In this document: piece after piece, positions 51,533 to 63,730 of the stretch
Numbering within the stretch: position 1 is the stretch's first letter
Layout of the letters: every line of letters begins with the position of its first letter
From: Culex pipiens pallens
Taxonomy: Eukaryota; Arthropoda; Insecta; Diptera; Culicidae
Direction of reading: 5' to 3'
DNA: 64,000 nucleotides
Assembly: GCF_016801865.2 (NCBI RefSeq)
Contig: NC_068939.1
Span: 146,454,105 to 146,518,104 of the forward strand
Notes under the pieces: generated by a model
The model's input: only the letters and a program-made list of their open reading frames with translations
What the model was told of the DNA's origin: nothing
Database searches by the model: none
Program-made: the position numbers and the translations under genes

Positions 51533-53489
51533 TACTGGAAATAGATGTCTAATTAAGAGAAAACAGTTTGAGATGCATTTTCCTGTGTTTAAAATCATAT
51601 TTAGCATGTCTTAAAATTTTAACTAAAAAAATGCCGTAAAAAAGTAAGAACAACAAATTTGTACATAAGTACAAGTACAGAGTTGTTATAACTTTCTTCA
51701 AAAATTTCGTTTTTGAAAAAAAGGAAAATTTTACACAGTTTTTTTTGAGTTTTCAATCGAATTTCCAATCGAAAGTACTTAACAGAAATTTTCAAAAATT
51801 GCATTTTTTTTTAAATTTAAGCCACTTTAAATTTGATTTTTATTTTTACTTAAAAAATCCGTGAGAGTAACTCTCTGAAAAAAAAAATCTTCCAATTTCT
51901 CTTAAAAACATTGAAGTATGGAAGTTTGGTTGCTGAGGTACGTCGGAATAAAGAAAGAGAAACAAGAAAATTTAAGTTCTATATGTCCCACCCAAATATA
52001 TCGTTATTTTATAATGGAAATATCTCAATTTGGAATGTTATATTTCTCTTTAGAACAATTGTGAAATTGTCTGATCTCTTTTTAAAAAAATATATAAATA
52101 TTTTGATTATTTTTAAATCTAGACTTACGTTTCAAAAGGGCAAAATATTGAATATTTGGACCTTTTAAAACGTTTGTCTTGATTCATAAATTTTCAAATT
52201 GTAAAATCACACATTTTTTGACACAAAATTTTTCATGTCAAATTTAGGCTTTTTTTGATAGCAATCAAACTATATAAAAAAATATTGTGAAATTATTTTT
52301 TTTTATTTCTTGAAAAAAGTCCAGTGCATTGTTGTTAAAAGATCACTTATTTGAAATAAAAGCATAAACCGTTTTAAAAGTTTTTGAATTTTTGCCCAAC
52401 ATTTTTTAAATACGCAAATTCTTGAAACTCAAAATCATACAAAATGATCTATTCCAGAGAAATGCAACAAAAGCCAGCATTCGCTGCAAACTTTCCTCAA
52501 TTAGTTATTTAAATCCCGCTGCCTGGCAAAAGTTTGAAGCATTTTTCATAGCAATTTATCCCTCGAAGCCAGTAATGCCGGCGGGCGGCTTCCAGCAGAG
52601 TGTAGCCTCCTCCCCTCTCGGTGGGAACCTGCACCAATGGTGTGAAACTGCACCCTGCCAAGAAAGTCTGCAAGAAAAAAAAAACTATTATCTGCATAAA
52701 GTTGGTGCCACCCGCGCTGGCAAACAAGGGAAAAAAGAACTTTAAATTACTATTATTATAAGAATTAAATTGAATACGAGATTACATCAAACTTTTAATC
52801 TAAATTGTTTTCTTTCTTTGTTCCGCTTTCCGAAAGCTTTTGCAGCACTCTTGCCTAGGTGTGACACTACTTTTTTCCACTTTTGTCCTCTTGGCGCCAA
52901 AGTTGACTCTGGACGTATACATTTAAATAATGTGCACCAACACCAGCAGTAGAAGGGGGGAAAAAGAACTTGACAACACTTTTTTGTTGTTGAAGGGTGT
53001 GAAACGGAGACGCGTGGTGGTTTCGTAAACTTTGGCTGACAATCGAATTTTGCTGGAGTTGGGTTTTTTTTTGGCTTTGCACTCTTGAAGATGTGCGCAA
53101 AGTTTGCACACGAAAAGGACTCGAGTTGGTTAGTTGCTGGTTGTTTATGCATCTGCTTGTTAGGAGTTTTCTTTCTTCCAGATATAATATGGGAGGAGAC
53201 AAGTTTTCTCTCGTACTCAGAAAGGTGGTTAGTGGGTGAATTTTGTTTTGTTGCAATGGGGTTTGGAGATGTTGATGTTTGATTTGCGAATAAAAGCAAT
53301 GGACGCTCGAATATGTTGTCAAATTAGTATTTTTGATTTGTTCACCCTTCCAATTTTTCCCAAAGCTATTTTCAATGAAGTCTTGTCATCTATTCCTAAT
53401 ATCCAAAGAAGTTATCATTGCTATTTTTATACATATCTCTATGGAGCCATCCTTAAACCACGTTTCCACTGTTTCTAAAACAAGTGTGC
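51533..53489. other. Mostly unassigned, with a diverged family-A piece
   Basis: About 51985-52165 resembles the centre of the A palindrome (cccacccaaa, atggaaatatctca, tttcaaaagggc). 52420-53300 looks single copy: a 170-codon minus-strand frame (52787-53299) overlaps others and has no recognisable domain, so no gene is called. Confidence 0.4.
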
Positions 53490-54231
53490 AATTCTCTTCG
53501 AAATCGGTCTTTTTTCTTCAAATTTAATTTTTGTATTTTTTAATCCTGCTGAAACTTTTTTGGTGCCTTCGGTATGCCCAAAGAAGCCATTTTGCATCAT
53601 TAGTTTGTCCATATAATTTTCCATACAAATTTGGCAGCTGTCCATACAAAAATGATGCATGAAAATTCAAAAATCTGTATCTTTTGAAGGAATTTTTTGA
53701 TCGATTTGGTGTCTTCGGCAAAGTTGTAGGTATGGATAAGGACTACACTGAAAAAAAATGATACACGGTAGAAAATTTGTTGGCACTAACTTTTTGCCAC
53801 TAAAACTTGATTTGCAAAAAAAAAAAAACACAATTTTTATTATTTCTTATTTTTTAATATGTTTTAGAGGAAATCAAAAGCCAACTTTTCAGAAATTTCC
53901 AGGTTGTGCAAAAATGAATTTTTGAATCAATACTGATTTTTTCAAAAAATCGAAATATTGGTCGGTATTTTCAAAATTTTTAAACCAAGACTAACTACAA
54001 CTTTGCCGAAGACACCAAATCGATCAAAAAATTCCTTCAAAAGATACAGATTTTTGAATTTTCATACATCATTTTTGTATGGACAGTTGCCAAATTTGTA
54101 TGGAAAATTATATGGACAAACTAATGATGCAAAATGGCTTCTTTGGGCATACCGAAGGCACCAAAAAAGGTTTCAGCCGGATTAAAAAATACAAAAAAAA
54201 TTCGAATGACCGAAATCTGAGAGAACTGCTC
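53490..54231. mobile_element. Fold-back family A, copy 3 (internally deleted)
   Basis: Left arm 53490-53975 and right arm 53997-54231 are inverted copies; the centre is deleted. AAGT outside both ends (53486-53489 and 54232-54235) supports the 4-bp target duplication inferred from copy 2. Confidence 0.75.
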
Positions 54232-54540
54232 AAGTGTCCAAAGACAGTGCATTACAATATTTTGAAATTGGTATCTTAAGGAGGATGTTCATGATCGATT
54301 GAGTAGCTTCTGAAATGTGATTTGATTGCATAAAAAGTACATCAAGAAATCTACGGAGTTCATATTATTCTTGTTTTAAACTGAATATTTAATTTCAGCC
54401 TAGCAAGTATATTTTAGTAAATTATTGTTTAAGAGCAGCGTTTTTGAGTGGTCGTAAATTTTAGTTTGTTTAGTGCTATCTATTTTTGTTAATTTTATTT
54501 TAAAATGCCTTCTGCCATTCGTTTTTTTTTTAAATCATTT

Positions 54541-54690
54541 AGGGTAATTCTCCGCCAATTCACACAACAGTTGCCCCGACCCCTCTTGGATTTGCGTGAA
54601 ACTTTGTTCTAAGGGGTAACTTTTGTCCCTGATCACGAATCCGAGGTCCGTTACGACGATTTCAGGGGCGGTACGACGATTTCACTTTAG
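54541..54690. repeat. Terminal fragment of fold-back family H (inverted)
   Basis: Begins gggtaattctccgcc and includes cacaacagttgccccgacccc and ctgatcacgaatccgaggtcc in pieces, matching 23640-23792 in inverted orientation. Confidence 0.65.
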
Positions 54691-55031
54691 ATCAAGGCAA
54701 GAGCTCCTACCAATAATGTTCTGTATTCAAATTGATCCAGGCAGCTAAAGAATGATTTTTTTGGCATAAATTTTTACTAATTCCGCTCTTAAAACCAACA
54801 TAAAAAAAACGCTGGAACCAATACCATCAGCTTACAGTCAACTCATTTCTGAACAATTTTGTTACTTCAGTGCCAAATTTTCAAAATTCTGAATAAAAAC
54901 TTTATGTTATCACTTACATCTCATTTTAAACCGCTATTTCTGTTGTTGTTTTTGATGTCACCAATCCTTTTACATATTTTTTTTTAAAGGATTCGATATG
55001 CAAAATCAATAATTTTCATGAATTCTACCTA

Positions 55032-55800
55032 GAGCGTCCAATTTCCCAGGGATATCAAATTCCCGGTAAACGGGAAATTTTCAACCAATTTCCCGGGAAA
55101 ATTGTAAAGATGTGCTGTCGATGAAAACTTTAAAAAAATATCATTCGTATTTTTTGTTATGAACTTTTATTTTGTGTTTGGAAATTGAGTAAGATCCATG
55201 CTCCGCAAACAAAAAAAATAAATGCTTTTAAATTTGTCTCTGTGACCAATTTGAGAGAATATGCTTTTGAATAACAATGATAGATAAAGCTGAATTCAAA
55301 AAAAAAAAATATGCAAAAAATATGTTTTTCACGGCAAATAACTTTTCCCAGAACATTTTTTACTGGTTTCAGCTTATGGATAAAAAGATAATCGTTGAAA
55401 TTAGCTCAAAAAACTAACTCCTCTTGTTATTTCAAAATTTGTAGCGAGTTTTTTTTTATATTTTTGCATTTTTTGAGCATCTTTCATATGATACTAAGTT
55501 GTTTTCTAATGATGTTTTATGGTTTTATTTTAGTATAGTTTTTGTTACATGGTATTCAGGCTAATAAATGACTTAGCTGAAACGAATTTTCATAGTGCAA
55601 AAAATGGTTTAAATTAAACAATACATGTTTTTCATGATTACTTCTTTTATGGCCCCACCCTTACAAACTGTATTTTTTCGAAAAAAATTAAACAAATTCT
55701 TCTTGCACAACCCTTTTAGAAAAATATCATTCAATTTTCATCCAACATTGATCTTGGCTAGAAGGGGTTAACATCTTATTTTCGTATGATTTAACAAAAA
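55032..55800. mobile_element. TA-target DNA element F, copy 3 (right end not found)
   Basis: Left end gagcgtccaatttccc next to TA at 55030-55031. It matches copy 1 through gttttatggttttatt and ttttgttacatggtattcag to attttcatc...cttggc-agaagg. It lacks the SINE found in copy 1. The right terminus was not found. Confidence 0.6.
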
Positions 55801-56574
55801 TGTTAGTTTAAAAAAGTTCAAAAAAAATAAAAATAAAAAAATAATTATTTTCATTCCATAAAAGCGTTATTTTTGTTGCCCTTCAAATAAGCAAGAGTTA
55901 TTACCAGTTGTGAATGGGCCAGGAAACTATTAAATACATTTGAAAGTTTGAAATATCCCCTTTCATTTGCGAGGTAAACGAAAATCTTTGGTCGGAAAAA
56001 ATTAAAGTTATCATCGTTTGATGTTTTTGAACTTTTTTCCTTCAAATCATACAATTTTTCATGCAGGGAACATTTTTTCTGAGGCACGCAAAGTGATTGG
56101 AAATAAGGGAAAAAAGTTATAATGGTTTAAGTGGAAATTTGGGAAAATTATGTTAAAATTGCTCATTTTATTTCCTACACCCTCTTTCCAAAAAACTGTT
56201 ATGTTTTTGATGTTTAAATCATTGTATTGATGAATACTCTTTTGAGAAATGTTTAAGGGCCTATTGAGTATACAAATCACTACAGAAAAAGTGTAATTGG
56301 TTGGGTTTAAGCTCAACTGTAAGTCACATTGATTTATTTTGGATTTTAACTGAATCAATAATTTTTGTTGTGTTTTTGGTATCAAATTTACGTTTCCATG
56401 ACATTTTCATTAAAACTCACCGGATATCTTGCACTTATTATGAGTTAAGTTGATTACATTGAAAATAAAATGATTGATTATTTGTGGTTTTGTTTATCAG
56501 AACAATTAATTTATTGTATTTTCATTACTTCAAATTCGGTTGCAGACCTTTTTTTTACAGGTAAAGCTCAAAAA
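55801..56574. other. Unassigned AT-rich sequence
   Basis: A 108-codon minus-strand frame (56059-56385) is composition-driven. Nothing recognised. Confidence 0.4.
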
Positions 56575-57613
56575 TTAACATTGTAAATCGGACCATTAGT
56601 TGCTGAGATATCGACATTAGAAAATAATGGGTAGTTTGGGTGACACTTAGAAAACATCAATTTTCCTGTTTTTAAAATTTTCAATGGAAATATCTCAGCA
56701 ACTAAGGGTCGTATCAACAAAATTCAAAAGAGCAAAATATAGAGAATTTTCTCAGCTTTTCAAAAATATTTTTTTCAAAAGTGGGCAAACATGTGCACTT
56801 TTTTTTTAAAAAGAAAAACTGCGACTATTTTCAAAAAAGTCACCTAAAAATGGCTATAACTTAAAAACGGTGCACTTTATCAAAAATTCATTAAAGTACT
56901 TTTTGATTGCAAATTTGATTTTACATCTAAAAAATTTCGATTTTTTGAAAAAATCAGTATTGATTAAAAAAATCATAACTCGGTAAAAGATTTTTTGCAC
57001 AACCTGGAAATTTCTGAAAAGTTGGCATTTGATGTCCTTTAATTCAATTCAATTCAATTCATTTTATTTACCGAAATAACAATTTTACAATTTGTGTGAA
57101 TAACTGGTTCATAGAGATTTGGTGTTCCTTGCAACTATTTCCTTTTCAATAACCGTTTAGTAACAGAAGGTTCTTCAAATGCAATTAAACAAAAACTAGG
57201 GAAAATTTGGCCAAAAAACCTAGTGAGATCGTGATGTCCTTTAAAACATATCAAAAAATGAAAAAAATAAAAATAGTGTTTTTTTTCAAATCAAGTTTTA
57301 GTAGCAAAAAATTAAATAAAAAATCACCAAATTTTTTTTTACCGTGTAACATTTTTTTCCAGAGTAGTCCGTATCCATACCTAAAATTTTGCCGAAGACC
57401 CCAAATCGTACAAAAAATTCCTTCAAAAGATACAGATTTTTGAATTTTCATACCCCATTTTTGTATGGACAGCTGCCAAATTTGTATGGAAAATTATATG
57501 GACAAACTAATGAAGCAAAATGGCTTCTTTGGGCATACCGAAGGCACCAAAAAAGTTTCAGCCGGATTAAAAAATACAAAAAAAATCGAATGACCGAAAT
57601 CTGAGAGAACTGC
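56575..57613. mobile_element. Fold-back family A, copy 4 (right arm only)
   Basis: Follows the right arm of copy 2 from the palindrome centre (aaatcggaccattagttgctgagatat) to gagagaactgctc, interrupted by the retroposed fragment at 57041-57228. The left arm is missing, so only half of the palindrome survives. Confidence 0.75.
57041..57228 (-). mobile_element. Retroposed LINE or SINE 3'-end fragment with 12-bp TSD
   Basis: Inserted in A copy 4 between two copies of tgatgtccttta. It starts with a (TTCAA)n tract, the tail in minus orientation, and contains ttatttaccgaaataac and ggtgttccttgc, related to the fragment at 5683-5896. Confidence 0.7.
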
Positions 57614-57617
57614 TCAA

Positions 57618-59236
57618 CTGCAACATCAACTTTTGTATTTCACACAGCCCAATTGGACATAAAAATTAGGAAAATGCTTAGAAATAGAACCCCTGTGATG
57701 GTATTTAAACAGCAGATCTCAATCAGATAAAAAATATCATGTGGCCATATACTCACGAAAAACAAAATTAATAAAAGTGACCTACATTATTATTCAGTTA
57801 CGTTTTTAATTTAAGAAAAAAAAATCCTTTGAAGTTCAACCTATAACCATTCTTTTGCAACGCGTCTAGCTAAGATTGGTTAAGCCGTTCCGGAGATATA
57901 TTTTTTTATTAATTTTAATTATGAATTTTCAAAAAGAGGATATACGTAAATTATTTATTTTTGGAACACAGAGACCAAATTTGTGCCAAATTGGAGCCCT
58001 CTTGATTTGAATCCTGCTGGTTTGACGTTGAATTGCTGATACACTAATCAGATTTCATAGATAAGTGTTCCCAAAAATTTCGAAACAAGAGAGTGCAATC
58101 CAGTCGAACAAATCAACACCAATTTACTCCAACTAACCCCAGTGATTCCCCTCGTTAGCAACACTTTTCCGCCGAGTACGCTCGAACGCACCGAGCTTCG
58201 ATTGGCTTTCGTCGGAGAAAAGTGCGAAACTCAACACCAACCAGCAGCGGCTTTGTCGCCGCAGGAGCTTTTTTTTTCTTGTTCGCGTGTATTTTGCAAC
58301 CATCATCGGCACCGAATGTGTGAACTTACAGTTTCCGTCCGTCCCCACGAGCGTGCAACTCAAATTTATTGCTGGTAAAAAATGTTGAGCAATTGAAATA
58401 GAGTACCGGCGATGATGACGTGGTCGCCGGGAGGACCCCCCACACAAGTCGTGGAAAATATTCCAAGTTCTGATTCGGTTGCGCCCGAAGGGTCCTTGTG
58501 GTGGTTTTAGAGTTGTACCTTGGATAAATAGAAATGACTTTTAAATCTTTTCTCTTTATTATTCGAAAAAATAAATAAATATAAAAACCAGATTCAAATC
58601 GACAGTTATTATTTCTCAACCAAATAAAAGTACTGCTTAACGTCTGATTGTCTGTGGCTGACACCGTACGCGAGTGGTTGAGTACAGTTGGTTCAGCTGA
58701 TGCGTGCCATAAATTGCCCCAGTCTTGACAGAATAATTTCGAGAATGCACTACACACAACCCAGTGCCAGTGCCGTCGAGCTAATAAATTTATCAACTGT
58801 ACTGTAGACCCTTTCTGGCGTGTATCGCCGGGACCAAACGGGGAGGGACCCCTAACCCGGAATGTGTACTATTGCAAGTTGCTCTCACTAGTATACCGAC
58901 AGTGTGAATTTTCATGAAAAATGATGGATTTAGCCGTTTCGGGTGCCACCGGCAGGCATTAGCGAAATGCAAATTCTACGTGATGGAGAGGCCACACTTT
59001 TCCCCTGAACGCTGGGAGGGAGAGAAAGAGATTAGGTGTGAAGTAAAGCAAAGTGGCTGTGTGGCAACATTGGCCATTGCTGGCCGTTGGTGGAACATCA
59101 CGCTGTCAATTATGCAGAGGGTCCCGTCTATGCTGCAACCATGCTGGGGTAGTTTGTCTAGCGTGATTGATGGTTGACTGAATTTGTTTTACGAACGTTT
59201 CTGAAAATAGATCCTTTCAGAGAAGTTTAAATTTAA
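57618..59236. other. Unassigned, single-copy-looking sequence
   Basis: Frames of 78-156 codons around 58133-58796 overlap on opposite strands and are not recognisable. No repeat family was identified. Confidence 0.4.
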
Positions 59237-59459
59237 TTTTTTTTTTTAATTTATATTTATTTTGATTTTCTTTTCCATGTACATTCATTCAGTTAAAATA
59301 TTATTGAGTGTCCAATCACAATCGATGACTTTTCACCTCAATTTTAAATACAAGCAACTTTCATTTATTCATGAAATATTGTAGCTTTCGCTATTCAGTG
59401 ATTTCAAATGTAGGAGGTCCTACATGTACAAAAGGGAAAAGGGATGCCTTAAAACTAAC

Positions 59460-61754
59460 TTATAAACTATATAAAGAGCGGATCAATGCAGCTGAAGACT
59501 GCAATGATTTTTGTCGAAATGCATCAATTATCTTATTGGACATAACATCCAAAGTGTCAACTTCGGCTAATTGATGAAGTTCACTGGTGCTGAACCAGGG
59601 AGGAAGTTTCAGAATCATTTTCAGAATTTTGTTCTGAATCCTCTGAAGTTTTTTCTTCCTGGTTAGGCAACAGCTTGTCCAGATCGGCACAGCATAAAGC
59701 ATGGCAGGTCTGAAAATTTGTTTATAAATTAACAGTTTATTCTTGAGACAAAGTCTAGAATTCCTGTTTATAAGTGGATACAAACATTTAATATATTTGT
59801 TACATTTAACCTGGATACTTTCAATGTGATCCTTGTAAGTAAGGTTTTTGTCAAAAGCAAGTCCAAGATATTTCACTTTATCCTCCCACTTTAAATTTAC
59901 CTCATTCATCTTTATAATGTGATGACTTTTTGGTTTAAGAAAATCAGCCCTTGGTTTGTGAGGGAAAATAATAAGTTGAGTTTTTGCAGCATTTGGAGTA
60001 ATTTTCCATTCTTTCAAATAAGAATTGAAAATATCCAAGCTTTTTTGTAATCTTCTTGTGATGACACGAAGGCTTCTACCTTTGGCGGAGATGCTTGTAT
60101 TATCAGCAAAAAGTGATTTCTCACATCCTGGGGGCAAATCAGGCAAGTCAGAAGTAAAAATATTGTATAAAATTGGACCCAAAATGCTTCCTTGAGGGAC
60201 GCCAGCACGTACAGGTAGTTGATCAGATTTGCTATTCTGATAACATACCTGCAGAGTACGATCCGTCAAATAATTTTGAATAATTTTCACGATATAAATC
60301 GGAAAATTAAACCTTTTCAATTTTGCAATCAAACCTTTATGCCAAACACTGTCAAATGCCTTTTCTGTGTCTAGAAGAGCAGCGCCAGTAGAATAGCCCT
60401 CAGATTTGTTGCTTCGAATCAAATTTGAAACTCTCAACAACTGATGAGTAGTTGAATGCCCAAGGCGAAATCCAAACTGCTCATCAGCGAAAATTGAATT
60501 TTCATTAATGTGCGTCATCATTCTATTAAGAATTATTCTTTCGAATAATTTACTAATAGATGAAAGCAAACTAATGGGCCGATACCTTGAGGCTTCAGCA
60601 GGATTTTTATCCGGTTTCAAAATCGGAACTACTTTAGCATTTTTCCAACTACTGGGAAAGTATGCCAAATCAAAACATTTGTTGCAAATTTTGACCAAGC
60701 TACTTAAAGTTGCTTCAGGTAATTTTTTAATTAAAATGTAAAAAATGCCATCCTCGCCAGGGGCTTTCATATTTTTAAATTTTTTGATAATAGATTTCAT
60801 TTCATTCAGATCCGTATTAAAAACTTCATCTGATGAAAATTCTTGATCAACAATATTCTGAAATTCTATTGAAATTTGATCTTCAATAGGACTCAAAACA
60901 TTTAAGTTGAAATTATGAGCACTCTCAAACTGCTGAGCAAGTTTTTGAGCTTTCTCCCCATTAGTTAATAGAATATTATCACCATCTTTTAAAGAAGGGA
61001 TTGGTTTTTGAGGTTTCTTAAGAACCTTTGAAAGTTTCCAAAAAGGTTTGGAATAAGGTTTAATTTGTTCGACATCTCTTGCGAACTTTTCATTTCGCTG
61101 GAGAGTGAATCTGTGATCAATAACCTTTTGCAAATCTTTTTGAATTCGCTTCAGTGCAGGATCACGAGAACGTTGATACTGTCTTCGGCGAACATTTTTC
61201 AGACGAATCAGAAGCTGAAGATCGTCATCAATAATGGGAGAATCAAATTTGATTTGGACTTTAGGAATAGCAATATTCCTAGCATCCAAAATTGCATTAG
61301 TTAAAGATTCCAAGGCTGAATCAATATCAGCTTTGGTTTCTAAAACAAAATCATGATTTAAATTGTTCTCAATATGATGCTGATACCTGTCCCAATTAGC
61401 TTTGTGGTAATTAAACACAGAACTATTGGGTCTGGTAACTGCTTCATGAGAAAGTGAAAAAGTTACTGGAAGGTGATCAGAATCAAAATCAGCATGAGTC
61501 ACTAAAGGACCACAATACTGACTTTGATTTGTCAAAACCAAATCAATTGTTGATGGATTTCTAACAGAAGAAAAGCATGTTGGCCCATTCGGGTATAAAA
61601 CCGAATAAAGACCAGAAGTGCAATCTCTGAATAGAATTTTACCATTGGAATTTACTTTTGAATTATTCCAAGATTGGTGTTTGGCATTAAAATCACCGAT
61701 GATCAAAAATCGAGATCTATGCCGAGTAAGTTTATTCAAATCCTGAAGCTGCAA
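59460..61754 (-). pseudogene. Jockey ORF2, main part: endonuclease C-terminus and reverse transcriptase
   Basis: 764 open codons. Residues 19-24 carry GDFNAK and 92-97 DHLPVT of the apurinic-type endonuclease. The RT includes KAPGEDG (330-336), RPISLLSSISKLFERII (392-408), QFGFRLGHST (426-435), LLDTEKAFDSVWH (460-472) and VPQGSILGP (519-527). The catalytic FADD box reads FADN at 549-552: Asn codon AAT at 60101-60099, one G-to-A step from GAT. A C-terminal Cys-containing region follows. There is no ATG start; the open frame begins downstream of a stop generated by a short duplication at 61750-61795, so this is the 3' part of a broken ORF2. Confidence 0.9.
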
Positions 61755-61766
61755 TCATAATTTTCC

Positions 61767-62096
61767 TCAAGCTGCAATCATAATTTTCCCAAAAGAAGTT
61801 TCAAGTTCAATGCCCAAACTTTCAATAACTTTTAACTTAAAGTCACGTAACGTACTATAAGTCATACTACGGTGGATAACTATTGCAACTCCACCGCCAT
61901 TTCGATTCATTCTGTTATTGGTTATAACTTTATAATCTGGATCACTTTTCAAATAAGTGCCAGTTTTTAAAAATGTTTCGGTTATAACAGCAACATGCAC
62001 GTTATGAACTCGTAAAAAGTTGAAAAATTCATTTTCTTTCGCTTTCAAAGAGCGAGCATTAAAATTCATAATATTGATGGAATTACTTAGATCCAT
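61767..62096 (-). pseudogene. Jockey ORF2, N-terminal endonuclease fragment
   Basis: 109 codons from the natural ATG. NFNARSLKAK and ITETFL (catalytic Glu) are endonuclease motifs, with GGGVAIVIH further on. It ends FGKIMIAA-stop. A ~23-bp direct duplication at 61745-61790 (aagctgcaatcataattttcc twice) lies at the break, and about 20 codons usually found between this block and the LIIGDFNA block appear to be missing, so the damage is a deletion with a small duplication, not a simple frameshift. Confidence 0.85.
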
Positions 62097-62409
62097 GATT
62101 AAACTTCAGGGTAAGAACAACATCATTCGCAAATTTTAATCCAATCTGGATAGCTTCCATCATGGATGTAGCATTACTCATTGTTTGAATCAAACCAAAC
62201 AGTGAGTTTTGCAAAAAAGTCATTTTTTCAAACGTAACATCGCCGAGATCAGAAGATCCCAAAGCGTTGCCAGCAGAAAAATTTTCAGATGAAATTTGAG
62301 GTACCTGCCCAATTTGAAAATTGGTAGAGGATTTAAAATTCGTGGATGAACCCGAACCCGAAACGACGTTGGCATAAGAAATGCCATTGCTGTTACCTAA
62401 CTTTTCCAC
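62083..62409 (-). pseudogene. Jockey ORF1, frameshifted C-terminal part
   Basis: 108 codons, Ser/Asn-rich, ending in a predicted helical segment (KMTFLQNSLFGLIQTMSNA) and stopping within the ORF2 start. It follows the knuckle region in a different frame, so one base has been gained or lost near 62420-62422 (a short T run on plus). ISYANVVSG is a common motif in mosquito Jockey ORF1 tails. Confidence 0.8.
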
Positions 62410-63454
62410 GGTAGGGGTATTTCGTTTGATTTAAAGATGCAGGTACAACCTGACTTTGAGAAAATTTCGGTTTGGATTTCGGCTGATGCTTAGCACGAGA
62501 ATCCAAAACCTTTTTTCTGATGGGGCAATCCCAGAAATTTGATTTGTGATTTCCACCACAATTTGCACATTTAAATTGGGTGACTTCTTTCACGGGACAA
62601 TTGTCCTTGTCGTGAGAAGAATCCCCGCAAACCATGCATTTTGGAACCATGGCGCAATGATCAGTACCGTGACCGAATGCCTGGCAACGCCGGCACTGGG
62701 TCAGATTCTGGCCATTACCGCCATGTTTCTTAAAATGCTCCCACTTTACCCGTACATGGAACAAAAACTGAACTTTGTCCAAAAGTTTCAAATTGTTGAT
62801 TTCATTTCTGTTGAAATGAATCAGATAAAATTGTGAAGTCAAACCAAAGCGAGAAATATTCCCGTTTGATTTTTTCTTCATTGGTATTACTTGGGATGGG
62901 GCAAAGCCAAGCAACACCTTAAGTTCGTTTTTGATCTCATCCACCGACAAGTCGTTGGAGAGACCTTTCAGGACCGCCTTGAATGGACGAGCATTCTTGG
63001 TCTCATACGTGTAGAAATTGTGTTTGTGGTTTTTCAAATAACCAACAAAAGTTTGGTGATCTTGTAAAGATTCCGTCAACAAGCGACATTCTCCTCTTCG
63101 ACCAAGCTGGAACGAAACCTTCAAATTGCAAGTTTCCTTGCAATTCTTCAATTGCGTTCGAAAGCTGGCCAAATCGGAGACGGAAGTCACTACAATTGGC
63201 GGAGCCTTTACTCGTTTCTCGACGGCAGTAGGCTCAGTACGAGGAGAAGGATCCTTGTCAACAGTTTCGGATAAAACACCGAAACCGTTTACCAATGGAA
63301 TTGGAGGATTGACCTCACTTTCAGAATCAGAATCAGACCTCAGAAGAGGCTGTTTTCTTTTTCTGTTTCCGTTAGCCGATTTAGCGTTCAAACGCTTCAC
63401 CGACGTAACGACCAAATCTTCAGAAGATTTGCGTTTACCTTTGTTTTGACGCAT
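62393..63454 (-). pseudogene. Jockey ORF1 (gag-like nucleic-acid-binding protein), truncated by frameshift
   Basis: 353 codons from ATG at 63454. A basic N-terminus (KGKRKSSED, KRKQ) and Ser-rich acidic patch are followed by a PRE_C2HC-like region about 155-235 (FKAVLKGLSNDLSVDEIKNEL) and three zinc knuckles: C254/C257/H262/C267, C273/C276/H281/C286 and C296/C299/H303/C310. ORF1 proteins of this clade coat the element RNA. The last ~10 residues (KYPYRGKVR) are out of frame; the true C-terminus is the 62083-62409 frame. Confidence 0.88.
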
Positions 63455-63690
63455 TTTGCAATCAAAGTTCTCTTAAAAAGATGGCTTCGTTTGTAAAATA
63501 CAACAAAATTTCAGGTGGGGTTAGTCTTGAAAAGACTGTTTAGAATTTTGGAAAGTAACTCAGGTAGTCTTTAAAAAGACTGTGAATTTTGTTTGAAATA
63601 ACTCTGAGCTTAGGTAGTAAAAAATACCGCAGCTCTAGTGTCCGTTCACCTCGAAGGTTCGCAAGACACTGATAATTTTATTTTATTTTT

Positions 63691-63730
63691 TGCATGTTCA
63701 AGCTCTAACCACATTGAGCTTGAACATGCA
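63691..63730. repeat. Perfect 15-bp inverted repeat
   Basis: tgcatgttcaagctc (63691-63705) and its exact complement (63716-63730) with a 10-base loop, just upstream of the inferred 5' end of the Jockey element. Confidence 0.95.

Larger units (their letters stand above)
59237..63655 (-). mobile_element. Jockey-clade non-LTR retrotransposon (full structure, inactive)
   Basis: Two-ORF element on the minus strand: a gag-like ORF1 with three CCHC knuckles, then ORF2 with endonuclease and reverse transcriptase. The ORF1 stop overlaps the ORF2 ATG (ATGGATCTAAGTAA), typical of this clade. The 3' end is a poly-A (T11 at 59237-59247 on plus), ~210 bp after the ORF2 stop. The 5' UTR to about 63655 is inferred and carries two copies of an agtctttt-aagact motif (63520-63580). 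ORF1 is frameshifted, ORF2 is split, and the RT active site is altered. It resembles the Juan-type Jockey elements of mosquitoes. Confidence 0.9.

Noticed and set aside
52787..53299. 170-codon minus-strand frame.
   Set aside because: Low-complexity Lys/Thr/Pro composition, overlaps a 151-codon frame on the same strand, and no recognisable motif.
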